From assembly GCA_002270565.1 (NCBI GenBank), contig NQMI01000081.1, positions 149,930-213,929 of the forward strand: 64,000 nt of DNA, given 5' to 3'. Source of the stretch: Stenocarpella maydis (Eukaryota > Ascomycota > Sordariomycetes > Diaporthales > Diaporthaceae). Of the stretch, positions 25,847 through 37,732 are shown in pieces. The notes beneath the pieces are model-generated. The model did no database searches, was not told the DNA's origin, and worked only from the letters and a program-made list of their open reading frames with translations. Numbering within the stretch: position 1 is the stretch's first letter; each line of letters opens with the position of its first letter. The translations under genes and the position numbers were made by a program.

Positions 25847-27337
25847 AGGTTTGAGATGACAGCTCTCTAGTTGGGGCAGGACGGCATTGAGATGGCCAGT
25901 CAATCCGGTCGCAGGCCAAGCCCACACAGCAGCGATGAAGCTTCTGGGGCCTCAAGCATTATCAGGAAAATGCACAATCCGGTCGCTGCTCGTCTCAAGT
26001 GTGTGGTGGGTGGACTGGGATGGCCCTGCCGGCCCAGGCAGGGTCTCTCACAGACTATCGTCGAAGTTGGGACTGCGGCAGCGACACCACAACGGGCAAG
26101 GTGGCCCCCATGACAGCGCCCTGGTGTGCTACTTGTCTGGGCTAGCCTGAACGTTGAGGTGGCTTGGCCCAGGCACGCTGAATGGACGGACGGGTCAATG
26201 TCGAGTCTACGTGTGCACGAATGGAACGGCGACACCTCTGCCCGGCCATCTGAGCAAGCTCTGCCAGTGCCAGCTCGTGTCGATGCCGTGTTGCTCAGGC
26301 CAGGGCTCACGCTCTCTCCCTCCCGCCCTCCCTCCTCCGCCCTCCGCCCTTGACCACCGACATGGCACTCGCGCTGCCTCTCCATCACGGATGGAGCCAG
26401 CTTGGGATGATCTTACATGTTCCTGGCCGCAGGCACAGGCCGGGTTCGTGGGCAGCCGTTTTGTCCCCAGTCAAGTCTCCGGGAGCGGGTCCAGGTGCAG
26501 ATCCTTGCAAGTCATGTTCTTTCAGACCGATCTTCTTTCTCTTGTCCTCTCCCCCCCAGGCCCCAGGTACTTGGGTACATGGGTTACATTAGATACATGG
26601 GGTACACCGTGGCCGCCGACCCCTGGCAGAAGCCATGATACTCGACCGCTTCGTCGGACCCTTGCCTGCGATCGTGGCAGCCAGGGGCTGTCGGGCAGGG
26701 GGCTCGAGGTCAGGCCCTCCATGCACAAAGCCCCACTAAGGACCACCCCCGATCACGTCCCGAGTCAGAGGGCAGAGCTCGAGGGTACCCGTCGTCTGCG
26801 CACGAGTACCGTGCCGGTACCTGAGGCTGCCGCCTCGCTGCGAATCCCCTCGGCCCAAGGTCCTGTCGTAACCTCAGGGGACAGACACGGTGACCCACAC
26901 ATAATTTGTGACAGCTGCTATTGCGGCATCCGCGTCCAGGGATCAACGGTCATCGATTTACGCTTGATCGTCCCTGCCTCTCTACTTCGGGAGATCTCAT
27001 TACCATGTCTCTCTGCCCTTGGACATGCCCTGTCCACTCCCACATCGGGCTTGTCTTCGTCGTCACCTACATAAGATATCCACCACTCCCACATTCTGTC
27101 CTCGGCACTCGTCTTGTTCCCTCCGCACATTTCAGCATAAAACAATACCTGAGCCCCAGCATCGCATCCATATCCTCTCGCAGATCTGGTACCCTCTCTC
27201 TCAGGACGACAACTCCATTCTACCTCGGATAATATTAGTCTCACTGTTTCCTTTTTTTTCTTCTTCCTACATCTACACACGCACGCAGCCTCACCTTCAC
27301 CTCCGCGAGGGAAGCCCTATTTTAATCACCAGACGAA

Positions 27338-28363
27338 ATGGCAACGATGATGATGTCAAGTCACTACGCCTCACAGCCCAGCGCACACTACGCCTACGGA
27401 CAACCCCAGGGCCCGCCATCGCCCCCCATGGATGAGACGTCAAAGTGCTCACTGCCTTCAATCTCCAACTTGCTTGGTCTGGCCGATGGAGGGTCGCCGA
27501 CTACCGAGCACTCCCCAGCGTCACAACAAGGTAAGAGGCACAGACGCGACCAGTTTCAACGGCCACTGACATCCGGCCAGCCTCATCATCGCACAAGACC
27601 GATGCTCGCCCGGACTCATCGCACTACAATAATATCGCTGCCCGCAGCGGTGCCCTCCCGCCCACCCCGCCAATGTCTTCAGATGCCACGTTCGAGGGTT
27701 ACCACTCGCCTTCGACAAAGTCTGTGAGCCAGCTCTCAGCCGCTTCCAGCTACTTCTACGACGCCGCACCCGCAATGGCTCACGTGGAGCCGGAGCCCCA
27801 GCGCCAGCAGATGGCTTCCCGCCTCCCAATCCAGGCGCCCTCCTACGCACAGTCTGCTTTCGCAGCCTCATCCTACATGGCACCGCCCGCGATGGCGTCT
27901 TACTACCCGGCTATGCAGCCCACGCCGCCACCACAGCCTCAGGTCTCTGGGCTCTATTACCAAAGGCCACTGCCTCATGTAAGCACACCTTACAACCGGA
28001 GACCTGACGACATGAACTCGAGAAGCTTACAGTCTCACTCAGGCCTTCCCTCCCATGCCGCTCGGCGTTGCCATGCCCTCGTCCGGCGCAAACCCCTGGC
28101 AACACCACCACTACATCTCGCCATCCTCGGCAGCCTCATTTCCCCAGTCTCAGGACCGGTACATCTGCCAGACCTGCAACAAGGCCTTCTCCCGGCCCAG
28201 CTCGCTGCGCATCCACAGCCACTCCCACACCGGGGAGAAGCCCTTCAAGTGCCCCCACGCTGGCTGCGGCAAGGCCTTCAGCGTGCGCAGCAACATGAAG
28301 AGACACGAGCGTGGCTGCCACAACTTTGAGACCAGCAGCAACGGATCGCCTCTGATGTCGTAG
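27338..28363 (+). CDS. mtfA: MtfA-like C2H2 zinc-finger regulator
   Basis: Model join(27338..27530,27581..27978,28043..28363), 303 residues. Introns are 50 bp (GTAAGA..CCAG) and 64 bp (GTAAGC..TCAG). An upstream TTACAG at about 28032 was rejected as acceptor because it breaks the finger frame. Aspergillus MtfA is a nuclear master regulator of secondary metabolism and development. Matching landmarks: an N-terminal KCSLPSIS block (about 36-43), a LPPTPP motif followed by HSPSTKSVS, a YYQRP motif before the second junction, PWQHHHY, then two fingers. Finger 1 uses Cys239, Cys242, His255 and His259 (C-x2-C-x12-H-x3-H); finger 2 uses Cys267, Cys272, His285 and His290 (C-x4-C-x12-H-x4-H) and ends in MKRHERGCH. 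FlbC-type regulators have similar fingers, but the N-terminal blocks favour MtfA. It is isolated, with about 12.8 kb free upstream and 9.4 kb downstream, which fits a heavily regulated gene (inference). Confidence 0.87.
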
Positions 28364-28440
28364 AGGAAAATAATATCTCGTCACCACGACAAATTCGATT
28401 CACAAAAGCTTATTATACTACCTACGTTTAATTGGTGCCT

Positions 28441-28472
28441 CACACACACATACACACACACACACACACACA
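28441..28472. repeat. (CA)n microsatellite
   Basis: A CA dinucleotide run with one T interruption, starting 78 bp after the mtfA stop codon, hence probably inside its 3' UTR. Confidence 0.9.
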
Positions 28473-31400
28473 GAAGTCACGACGGGTACTTTTCAAAGAT
28501 GCGATGATCAGACGGACGGATACCTCGCGGTATGCTCTTGAATGTGCAGTACTTGGCACGGGATGGCCAGGCGTGGTACTCGGAGGCAACCTGGAATGAT
28601 ACCCAAGTCTTCACCAATCAGGTCAGAGATACCCATCATCTCAAGTTCTGGGGTAGGGGCGCGGGATTCGAAGAGGCCCGGAGACGTCTCAACAGACAAC
28701 TCATTTTTGGTCTCCCCACGGGACAGGCGTTAAGTCGGGGTTTACTTTCCACGCTTGCTGGGAGCATTTTCATGGGCGCTATTGGGGGGAGGGTATTTTC
28801 TGTTTTTTTTGTGGGCAGCAGGGAATACGGTGGGGAGCCTTTTTGTTTTCCCCTGGGACTGGTGGGCAAAATTATCCCCCACGCGAGGACCACTCGCTTA
28901 CACTATAACTTATTGTATATTTCCTCATCTCACGGGTTTCCATTGGTAGATCAGATTTTGCTCGATCAGGAGCTGATGTACGATACTCTCTACCCGTCAA
29001 AGAGAGGATGGGAGGACCCGGGCAGTAGGCTAGCTACTGCACATTTCTTACAAGCTGGCAAAGCTTAAAAGACAAAGCTATCAATTGGCATTTCAAACAC
29101 ATGAGCTGGTCATCTATGTGAAGTTTCCCCTCCTGCTGGTGTGACCTGTTCTCTTTGCCATGTCCCGTAAAATCAACACGAGTTCCCAACACACCAACCA
29201 CCCCTAGCCAAGAAGCCGGGAGAGTTATTTCATGAGTCGCACGTAACTGTGCCGCACAGATCACGTAATTCACGATTCCAATGGTTTTATAAGGGGTACA
29301 TATAAGCGCGGCATGACCACTACCGCCGCCACCACCATTGTACATGACAGTAGACTTTGCAGGGTGGGGCCCATGGGACGTGGGCGCCCGGTGTCTCCCA
29401 CGGCCTCAACAGTGATGATAATGATGATCATGATCATGAGCGAGCGGGCTAGTCGTGCGGGACCCAGCCAGGGCTGAAATCCGCGGTGATGGGCGCCGGG
29501 ATTGTTGCTAGGAGAGCTTGAGAGTGGTATCAATCAACCTGGACAGAGCATATGTGTGTGTCTGTGTGCGTGGGCACATCGTGTATGTGGGGGTTGGGCG
29601 AGCCGGGGAAGCCTTGTTCGTTTCAGCCCTCTGGGAATTCCCCGGTGTCTCTTTGCTCTGTTGTTTGTGGTGGAGTCCTCTCTTGACTGTGTGTTTATCT
29701 GCGGTGGACTCTCCCCGTCTGTCCATTTGGATATTTTTCATCCATGCTAACTTAGAGGCGTACTTGGTTAGCAGGTAGCCAGCCCACACCAGCCCTCACC
29801 ATCCCCTTGCCCAGCGACAGACAAGGTTTGACACCACTCCCCTACATAACCTGGACTAACTGAGCGATTGCTGTTGCGGGTCTCGGGGTTTCGGTGTCCG
29901 CCCCCATCACGAGTGCTGAACTGCTGCTCCTGGCGCACCCGTCCCCACAAGGAAATTGCCGCAAGGCCAAGCCTTCGGGATCGTCCTCCAAATCAGGCGA
30001 GTCCGGCGATCGGCGACTCAAGCAGCCAGGCTATATTAAAAGAATAATGTTCCGGGTGCCTATCGCTAACGTAGCATTGGCCATCATTTGCCTTTCTCTC
30101 CTCCGCAGCAGGGCCGCGGGTCCCCAGATAGCGCGCAGCGTTGGGTTGTATTTGGGCCTAGGTGTACAGTCGATAGCGCAAGTGTGCTTGCTATAGTGGC
30201 CCTCGCCTGGCTGGCCATACCTGGTGCTGTGCGTTCGTTTTAAGGTTTCTGTCCTGCTTGCCCCCCGAGTTTCTGGAACGCCCACGCTGCCACGCGAATC
30301 AGTGTACCTACAGGCTGTGCCCTCCCCTTCCGGGTTTTGAGTTTTGCGTGATCCCGCTTCTGGTCATGACCGCCCATGCGGAACCTACTATTGGGTCTTC
30401 CGGACAGCAGCGGCCTTCAGCCCTCTGGGTCTTTGCTCCTTCCACCCCACCGACCACGCCGGGGCGATGATCCTTATTGTCATCACTTGTCATATATCCA
30501 GGTTGATTGACTCGTACCAACGCATCTGCCCACCCAACCATGCGCCCCCATAGGCCACCCCCCCGGCCCTTCCTGGGTGCCTCGTGACTGATGGGGACGA
30601 GGCCAGCCACTGGCCGACGATTCCGATTGCGGGAGCTGTCGAGCCTCAGCATGATTATGGTTTCGGAAGAGGGACAGCTGGCGAGTCGGCGTCAAATCCA
30701 TCACCCGAGGGGGCCATGTTGGTTAGAGTTTATTTCATAGACCACATGCCCGTTATTGCAAATCCCGCAGATCCTGCAGATCCCAGCTATTATGACTATA
30801 TAGCCAGAGCGGTATGGAGCTTTTTGCGCGGCAGAGTGGTATCGAAAGGGTCGGGAAGTAATATGGCTCGCTGATGCTATACTACGCTAGCATCGCAACT
30901 GGGGAACAGAGGAGTGAGGCAAGGGTAGGGAGCTCAAGCTCGACATAGATCGTCGCAATCGGCGGACCCTTGCGGCAATCTAAGGTCCCCACCAACGTCG
31001 ACCTCCGTGGGACCTCGACCCGAGTCGGGGGAATGGGGCTATGGGCTGTCGTACACGCCGACATGTGAAGCCCGCGTGCTGCGGCTGTCGTGTTGCTTGT
31101 TGTTGCTGTGGCCCAGCGCCCCAGGTCTGTGTGCGCTGGGCTGTTGGAGGGGCAACAAGGGAGGGGCCAACCGAGCACTTTTCTCGGACCAAGGCTCCAG
31201 TGCGCGTATCTGTACAACGTGTACAGGTATAATTTTGGACGAAGCGGTGTGCGTTGAGCGGGTCATGTCCTGCGGACAGCAGACAGCGGACAGCGTACTG
31301 TGCGGCGACCATGGGCCTGAGTATGGGGAACGAGACCTTGTCTGGTTTGCATTTTTCCTATTTGTGTGCCCATCCAGGGCTACGACACAAGCAGTCGTCA

Positions 31401-34400
31401 ATACGACTGGCAGAATTTGGCCTGGGCCCAGCTCGCCTCGGTGGTGGGAAGCCAGCTGGCGGCGACGCTGGCGGCAAAAACCAGGCGGGAGGTTGTTGGG
31501 ACGCTTCGACCGAGCCAAACGAAGTTAAGCCTCAGTTCGCGAGACGATCCCAATGACCAGGACATCAATGCGGTTTGCGGGCGCAGGTGGCCGATACGCT
31601 TTGAGATTGCGGGCGAGGTCTGGGAGATGCCTGCGTGCGGTGGCATCCTGCGGCGCGTCAGTTTTCAAGGGACAGACAGCATGATTTGTGACCAAACCTA
31701 ATATCGGGTATGGAGCAGCAGCCGTTGAAGTCATCAAGGGCAGTCTGACGCCGCTGGATGCCAGGACGAGATGGCGTCGCTGTTGGCGCGAGTGGCGCCA
31801 AAACGGTCTGCTTGTTCATGCAGTGTTGCAACGTGCAAAAGTGCCCATCTTCTACTTGCTGGGTATGGTCCTCCCGGAGTAGGGGCATTAGTGCAGGCTG
31901 GGAGGCTGAGATTGGCTGGACGTGGAAGGTGCTTCCCACAATGTGGCTGCATGGGTTTGGTAGCCGGGCCGTACGGCCAAGTACTGGGTACCTGATCTGC
32001 CTGTGCCTGGTCACGTAATTGCCGAGTATCTAGACGTGCCAAGATATCCAGTATGGAGCATGGTGTGCTGGGGGGGTGCCTGGCTTGGGCCTTGCTGCAG
32101 ACATGTGCCCGGTTGGGATGGCCCTTGTTCCTGCAGATCAGGGCCATGCGAGCGTGAGGAAGCACGGCCTGCCAGCCTGCCAGCCTGCCAGCACTACCGT
32201 GCATTACTTGTTGGAGTACTCCGAACTATGTACCCTGCGTCCTTGGTTGCGCGGTAGAGTACCTCGCCATCATCGATTGCTGTATTGACAACGCCAGTCC
32301 ATCTGGGCATGAGAGAGCGCATGTGCCCAGATGGATCCCAGATGGGTGCGCACGGCCCGCAAGCTGTGTTGCAAACACTTAGTACATCGCATATAACAAG
32401 ACCCTGCACGAGCACGTGACGTTCCGATGTTTTGGAAATTGGCCCTTGCCGTCTCCATATCTGTCGTCGTGCTGCAGAGACGGAATGCCGTCTCCCCACC
32501 CAATCACCGTGCGAAGATGGCCACCCGCTTGTGGATCATCGCAGCACGACAGCAGAGACCAGGCCCTGCTCAATCTACTTGGAAAACAGCCAAAATCAAC
32601 GTCAGCCCAACATAGCGTACAGCACAAACACCTTGTCGTCTGCAGGAAACAAGTTTCGCAGCCTTGTCCACACCGAATCCGCCTAGTACCGCGCCTTGCT
32701 GCTCATCACGCCACCAGAAACCCCCCTCGCGATCATCGTAGCCCGTGTGTCGAGTCAGGCATGACTGACTACATGGCATGCATACGGTGAACCTTATCTC
32801 TACGCTGCTCCGTAAACCTTCCCAGGTCCCGCGCGGCATCTGGTATCGACTCTGCCAGGCTCGACAGAGCCTCAAAACCCACCGAGGCCGAGCGGAATGG
32901 CGTCGGTGACGCTGTGGTTGGTGCTCGGTGTGTGAGTGGTCTGAGCCCCTCCTCCACGTTTCATCTCGGCCCCGTTGTTTCAACCAGAAGCTGCTAGCCT
33001 GACTAATAAACCACACCAGCCGACGCCACGGGCGAGATCCAATGCTACCTACCGCACATAACGCCCGCCCGCTCTGACGTGTCCCATGTGTGCCCGCCCG
33101 CCGGGAACGACAACCAAACTTCAGATGAGACGACATGTACACCAGCCAACTCAATTTGCATTGCCTGCATGAGCCCTCGCCGTCTGTTCTCGCCCCTGCC
33201 CCGACTCGACTCGAACTGCTGTCTTGTCCTGGCAACACATGGGCCCTGAAGTCGTGGCTTCAGAACCCCAGCGGCGGCAGGCCGCAGATGCTGCCCGCCC
33301 AGGTCTGTGCCCTGTGCCCTGCATTGACGATGGGCTGTCCTGCCGCCTAAGCCTGAGTCGTCGTCCTCCTGCTTCGCCCTCAACTGCCCCGACGACAAGC
33401 CCCCTTCCAGCACATTCGAAGGAGCTGCCAGGATGGGCTTCCGCAACTTCTTGTTGGCTTCATATGGGGCCGCTGCACCACCACCAATGGACGAGGCCAA
33501 AGCGCTGATGAAAGCCCCGTGCTCGGTAATTGTTTCCTGTGCACATGGTGACAGGTCGCGATGCTCCCCCGACACTGGTAGACTTATAGCAGCACTACTA
33601 TGCACGGGGCAGGGGGGCAGGGGGCCAGGGGGCCAGGTCGACCTCGGAGTTACTCTTGTTCCATCGTCGGCAGGCTTCACACCAGCTCTCTGGTCTGAAA
33701 GATCAGACCATTGCAGTAGACTTAAGCCAGCCCACCCCGTTAAAAATACCACCCAACGCTGCATGACTTATCCTCCAACTTGGCGGGCTGCCCTAGTGTG
33801 TAAGTCCATTGGCTGACCTGTGGGATCCGGGAAGCAACCGGCAGCAACCGGAGAGCCCAATGGGCCACTGGCTTCCACGGGAAGTGGGCAATCACCTCAG
33901 TCTGTGCAACTCCCGGGCGAACGAACTGTCGCAGGGAATGGCGACCGAGACACCCGTCGCTGCTGACCATATGCCAAGACAGCCAGCATGCCATTCGGAA
34001 AGAATAAAAAAAAGGAAAAAGGAAAAAAGAAGCACAGTCCAGGAAGATCGCCACGAGCCGTCTGTTCGGTGCCTACTTGGGTGCCTGGGTCGGTGTGCAC
34101 ATGGTAGCTCACCCAACACCTTGTCGCTGGCCTTGGGATGTTTTAGCCTCTTCTCTGCGATTTCTCCTTCATGCCCCCAGCATATGCCATGGCGACACCA
34201 GTGCCAAGCGACCCCGTGGCCGCCGGGCTCCAGTGAGTGAGAGAGCCCTCCCTGGCAGTACCAGGCGTGACGAGATGGTACCCAGAGGAGCTTGAAACAC
34301 GCTTCGGCTGGCAGGCTAAGCCCTGCCTCCCATCCTGAAGGCGGTCGTGTTTCAGTTATGCTGGGCCTCGCAGATCCGACTGAGCCCTATGAAGTGCCTG

Positions 34401-35464
34401 GGGTCTAGGGTATCCAGCCGGTACATGCCCTTCGAAGGCAGTGACTTCAACAGCAGGGTGGAGGAACATCATATTCCGCTGTCTTATTGATGCGTCCCAA
34501 GGCTTGGAACTCGCCTCAAGTGCCCACAGATGCATTATCAAACACCACCGGAATTCGGGACGGAGTCCCTGATCTGCAGCTAAGTGGGCGCCGGCAGCGT
34601 TCATCCTGTGACAGCAATCGTCTGTAGCCATGGTGTGATGATTTGCTGTCGTCGTATCTCACAGACATGTCAAATTCTCTTAATCTTGAGCCTCTCAGTC
34701 GTGGGCTCGGGAGCTACCGCCTAGACCAACAACCTGGAGAGCGAAACACGACTGCCGATTTCTCATCCCATCTCTTCGCCGCCCATGCCGGCCCTTCACG
34801 CACGCCCCACTGGTCATATTGCAGGCTGGAGTCTGGCAGCCCTGCCCACTCTGAGACAAGACAGTGGGGCCAGTTGAGGCCAAGCTTTCGGGAGCAGCAC
34901 TTAAGCTTACCTCGGTGGCCCCCTTGCTACACCCAAGGTGAGCAACAGTCAAGGGCCATGACCTGCTTGCTGATTCGTGCTTGTTGGGTCAGGGCCATCT
35001 CAATCCACAGATCTCCCCCATCATCCCCCCATGATGTTTCGTCGGCGCCGAGTAATCAGGGATTTCCAAGGAAAGGCACCGTCATAGGACGCCCTGCTAA
35101 GAATCAGCACAGGATCGCCAGGATCGTCCGCGGATCTCGTCGCTGAGGCACTCATTACGCATCCCGGGCTGTTGTCGGCTACAGTGCGCTTGTGCAGCCC
35201 ACGTTGGTACGGGGCCATCGCAGGAAGCCTGCAACCAGGGAGTTAGCTTCCTTCCCGCCATTTCGCCATCCCCCACCGACCAATGGCCATTGTATTGTTC
35301 AAGATCTCATCCCGTCGTTTTGCCTTTCCTCAACCGGTGCTGCATGTCGAAGATGACAGTTCTCCTCCACAGGCGACAGCCGCCTCCAGGGGACCGCCTC
35401 TCGGAACGCAGCTGATCCGGAGCGTGGCAAGCCCTGACAGATCCGAGACTCGTCTCCCGTTCGT

Positions 35465-35490
35465 CCTGGCCCTGGCCCTGGCCCTGGCCC
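35465..35490. repeat. (CCTGGC)n hexamer repeat
   Basis: About four tandem copies of a 6-base unit (CCTGGC phase) in intergenic DNA. Confidence 0.8.
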
Positions 35491-36074
35491 ACTGGCCAGA
35501 TTTGAGACGGCCTGACCGCTGTGGCGATCCTGTTATATGTCTTCACTTGTTCGGCGCTCTTACTGTACATGGGGCTATACATTACCGAACCGAGGAAATC
35601 TGCCATTGTTGCTGGTGGTTGTAAGCTGCCACGCAACAAGCACGTGCGCGGCTCCACCATAGGGAGTGATCTTCTGCGCTGCCGGCGGGGCGTCTGAGTG
35701 AAGGGATGACGTGGATCTACTACAGGCCCGCTTGCCCCTTGGCACGATACCCAGCGGTGAGAGCGCACCCAAACCGGAAGGAACTGCTGTCGTATTCAAC
35801 GGCCTTGGGATCGTGAGTCTCTAAGCAAAGGCCCCTCGTCCACCCCCCTCCCCGACGGCGTGACCCTGCCGAACGAAACAGACGTTGGGCATCCCATACT
35901 CGTGTCCAATGGTGGCTGGGAACCTAGTTGGCGCCTGCGACGTTCGACGACGTCCCCAGATTTAACACCCCTTCAGTCTCTGTGAGAGAAACGGGACACT
36001 GTACGACGGCCGGCAGAGGACAAGGACTCGTGATATCTCGAGGTGGGCAAGTGCCTCAGAAACGGTTGGGTGCC

Positions 36075-36102
36075 GTGTGCGTGCGTGCGTGTGTGTGTGT
36101 GG
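36075..36102. repeat. GTGC/GT microsatellite
   Basis: A mixed GTGC and GT run, followed 50 bp later by a pure CT run (36152-36166). Confidence 0.8.
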
Positions 36103-36539
36103 CTCCTCTGATGTTTAAGCTCTTCTTGGTATAGAGGATGGGACGAGATTGCTCTCTCTCTCTCTCCCCCGTGTAACGGAGTGTCCGAAAAAGTCCCTCG
36201 TGCCAGGGCTTTTGGGAAGTGGAACAAGGTCTTGGAGGGTCGAAGTGGGGCGGTGGGAGGACCGCCATTCCGTGTTCGCTTCTGCCTGGGACCGACGGGG
36301 GTTCCTTCGGTGATCGCAGCGGACGCAGGTACAGACCATGATCTGCGGGTACCGGATTTGTAAAGTACGTGTACGAGGGCCGTCGCCGACGGCTGAGGCT
36401 GGTGGGACCGAATGGAGCTGAGGCGTGGAGCTTCGTCGCGTGGCAGTCTGGAGCGGTACGGTCATCTGAATCCCGGGTGCACGGCTTGTATTGTCCCTCT
36501 GGAAAGGGCTACGGGTGTGGTTTAGTTAATTAGTTGGTG

Positions 36540-37720
36540 AGAGGATACTCCCTAGGCCTGACCGCTGCCAAGTCATGTTAGGAATCTCCTGCAGGCTCAA
36601 TGAACTACGAAGTGTACGAGAAGTGCCGGTCATTTGACATGTTGTTGAACTTGAATATCACCGGCCACGATTCGCAGTATCATCAAAATTCATTAGCACA
36701 TCTTTCTACCACATACAGGCTCTTCAGTCACTCGCCACAGGTTTCAATCTGATACTGATGAGTGGTGCGGGTGAGCCCAGATTCACCCCACTGGACCAAT
36801 GCTCATTGTCTACATAAGATACAATTAAACAATTAGCTGTCTGAAATAGCCGTTATATGAATTCCTGTGTTTCAGCCTTGAAACAGGACAGAAAGTGATT
36901 GGGCATCAGCTGCGATACTGCGCGACGGTGTGACCGTGGATTAGGTCGACTCCTAAGACACCCCCTTAAACAGCCCCAAAAACTCGATTTTAAGCTATGG
37001 ATTTGACGGTGATGCGACCGGTTCTGTCCACCTGTAATATCATAGCACAGCTCGGTTCTGAATCTGCCCGGCTTTCCGGAGATAAGTGTACTGCTGAGCC
37101 AGAGAGTTGAGAGAGTAGGTGTTCTTAGCTTTCTGGTCCTGTTCAGCTTATAGAGAGCCCAGGTGCGGTGTTTCATCGCGTCATGCTTCAAAGGTCCCCT
37201 GTGTCTTTGTAAGACGTTCAGTCTGGAAAGTCATAACCTAGTGTTCCTTCATTATGTCGAGACCAGGGTTTCAGGCCAGCGCACAGGGTGAGTCGTGGCT
37301 CCTGGTGTGCCATAATCCCACAAGATTGCATACTGAAGGTAATTTCCACGGTGGGTTGGCACGAGAAATGACGAGGTAGTGGCAGCTGGAGCAGTCTCGG
37401 CGTAGGGGAGGTAGATTGTCGACTATTTTATCGACGTAGAGCTGCGCCAGGTGAGGCTGGCTCAGTTAGTACGTCGATAGACTGAGGCTGGTGAATGGGA
37501 TGTGAGACTAGACAGGTATAGGGCCTTTTGAGATGATGCTATCTACGCCTGCAGGTAGAATGGCACATACATTATAGCAGAGTTTCTCGAATTAGCTCGT
37601 GGGTAATAATACTTTTGTAGCGTCTACCCAAACAGAGCAAACTAGATGGTCTTTTCTCCATGGTTCCGATGAGAAGCCAGTATCGCCATTCCCAGCACTG
37701 GAAGCCTCCTGACAGCTGGA
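36540..37720. other. AT-richer block of unknown origin
   Basis: Base composition shifts toward A/T compared with both flanks, and stop codons occur in all frames apart from one 112-codon minus frame (36853-37191) with no recognisable domain. It may be an old, degenerate repeat or transposon fragment. I could not find terminal inverted repeats or a target-site duplication by eye. Confidence 0.35.
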
Positions 37721-37732
37721 TGGCCACGCACA

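Larger units (their letters stand above)
14577..27337. other. 12.8 kb gene desert upstream of mtfA
   Basis: No frame in this stretch shows a recognisable domain, signal or credible splice-linked partner. The longest frames (about 290 to 306 codons, near 17.7, 24.2 and 26.2 kb) are Pro/Arg/Ser/Cys-rich in the way GC-rich non-coding DNA produces. The sequence is GC-rich and complex and does not look like mutated transposon DNA. It carries several microsatellites (CATA, CAT, GT) and poly-purine/pyrimidine runs. The proximal part, CT-rich near 27230-27300, must hold the mtfA promoter and 5' UTR. Unannotated non-coding RNAs cannot be excluded. Confidence 0.6.
28364..37732. other. 9.4 kb gene desert downstream of mtfA
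   Basis: No supported gene. A 178-codon frame at 28532-29068 lies in the likely mtfA 3' UTR region and has no domain. The remaining frames are short and compositionally biased. From about 36.5 to 37.7 kb the sequence becomes visibly more AT-rich than the rest. The last 0.5 kb is 3' of the minus-strand SPP1 gene. Confidence 0.6.

Noticed and set aside
26154..27074. A 306-codon plus frame just upstream of mtfA
   Set aside because: Composition is Ser/Pro/Arg/Cys-rich without order or domain, and it overlaps the likely mtfA promoter/5' UTR.
28650..28690. T-arm-like GGATTCGAA on the minus strand, possible tRNA
   Set aside because: No flanking 5-bp T stem, no acceptor stem and no anticodon arm could be formed.
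28532..29068. A 178-codon plus frame after mtfA
   Set aside because: Lies in the probable mtfA 3' UTR, has no domain and no better codon pattern than other frames.
32167..32192. GCCTGCCA direct repeats as a CRISPR-like or structured repeat
   Set aside because: Immediate tandem repeat of an 8-bp unit without spacers; simple slippage.
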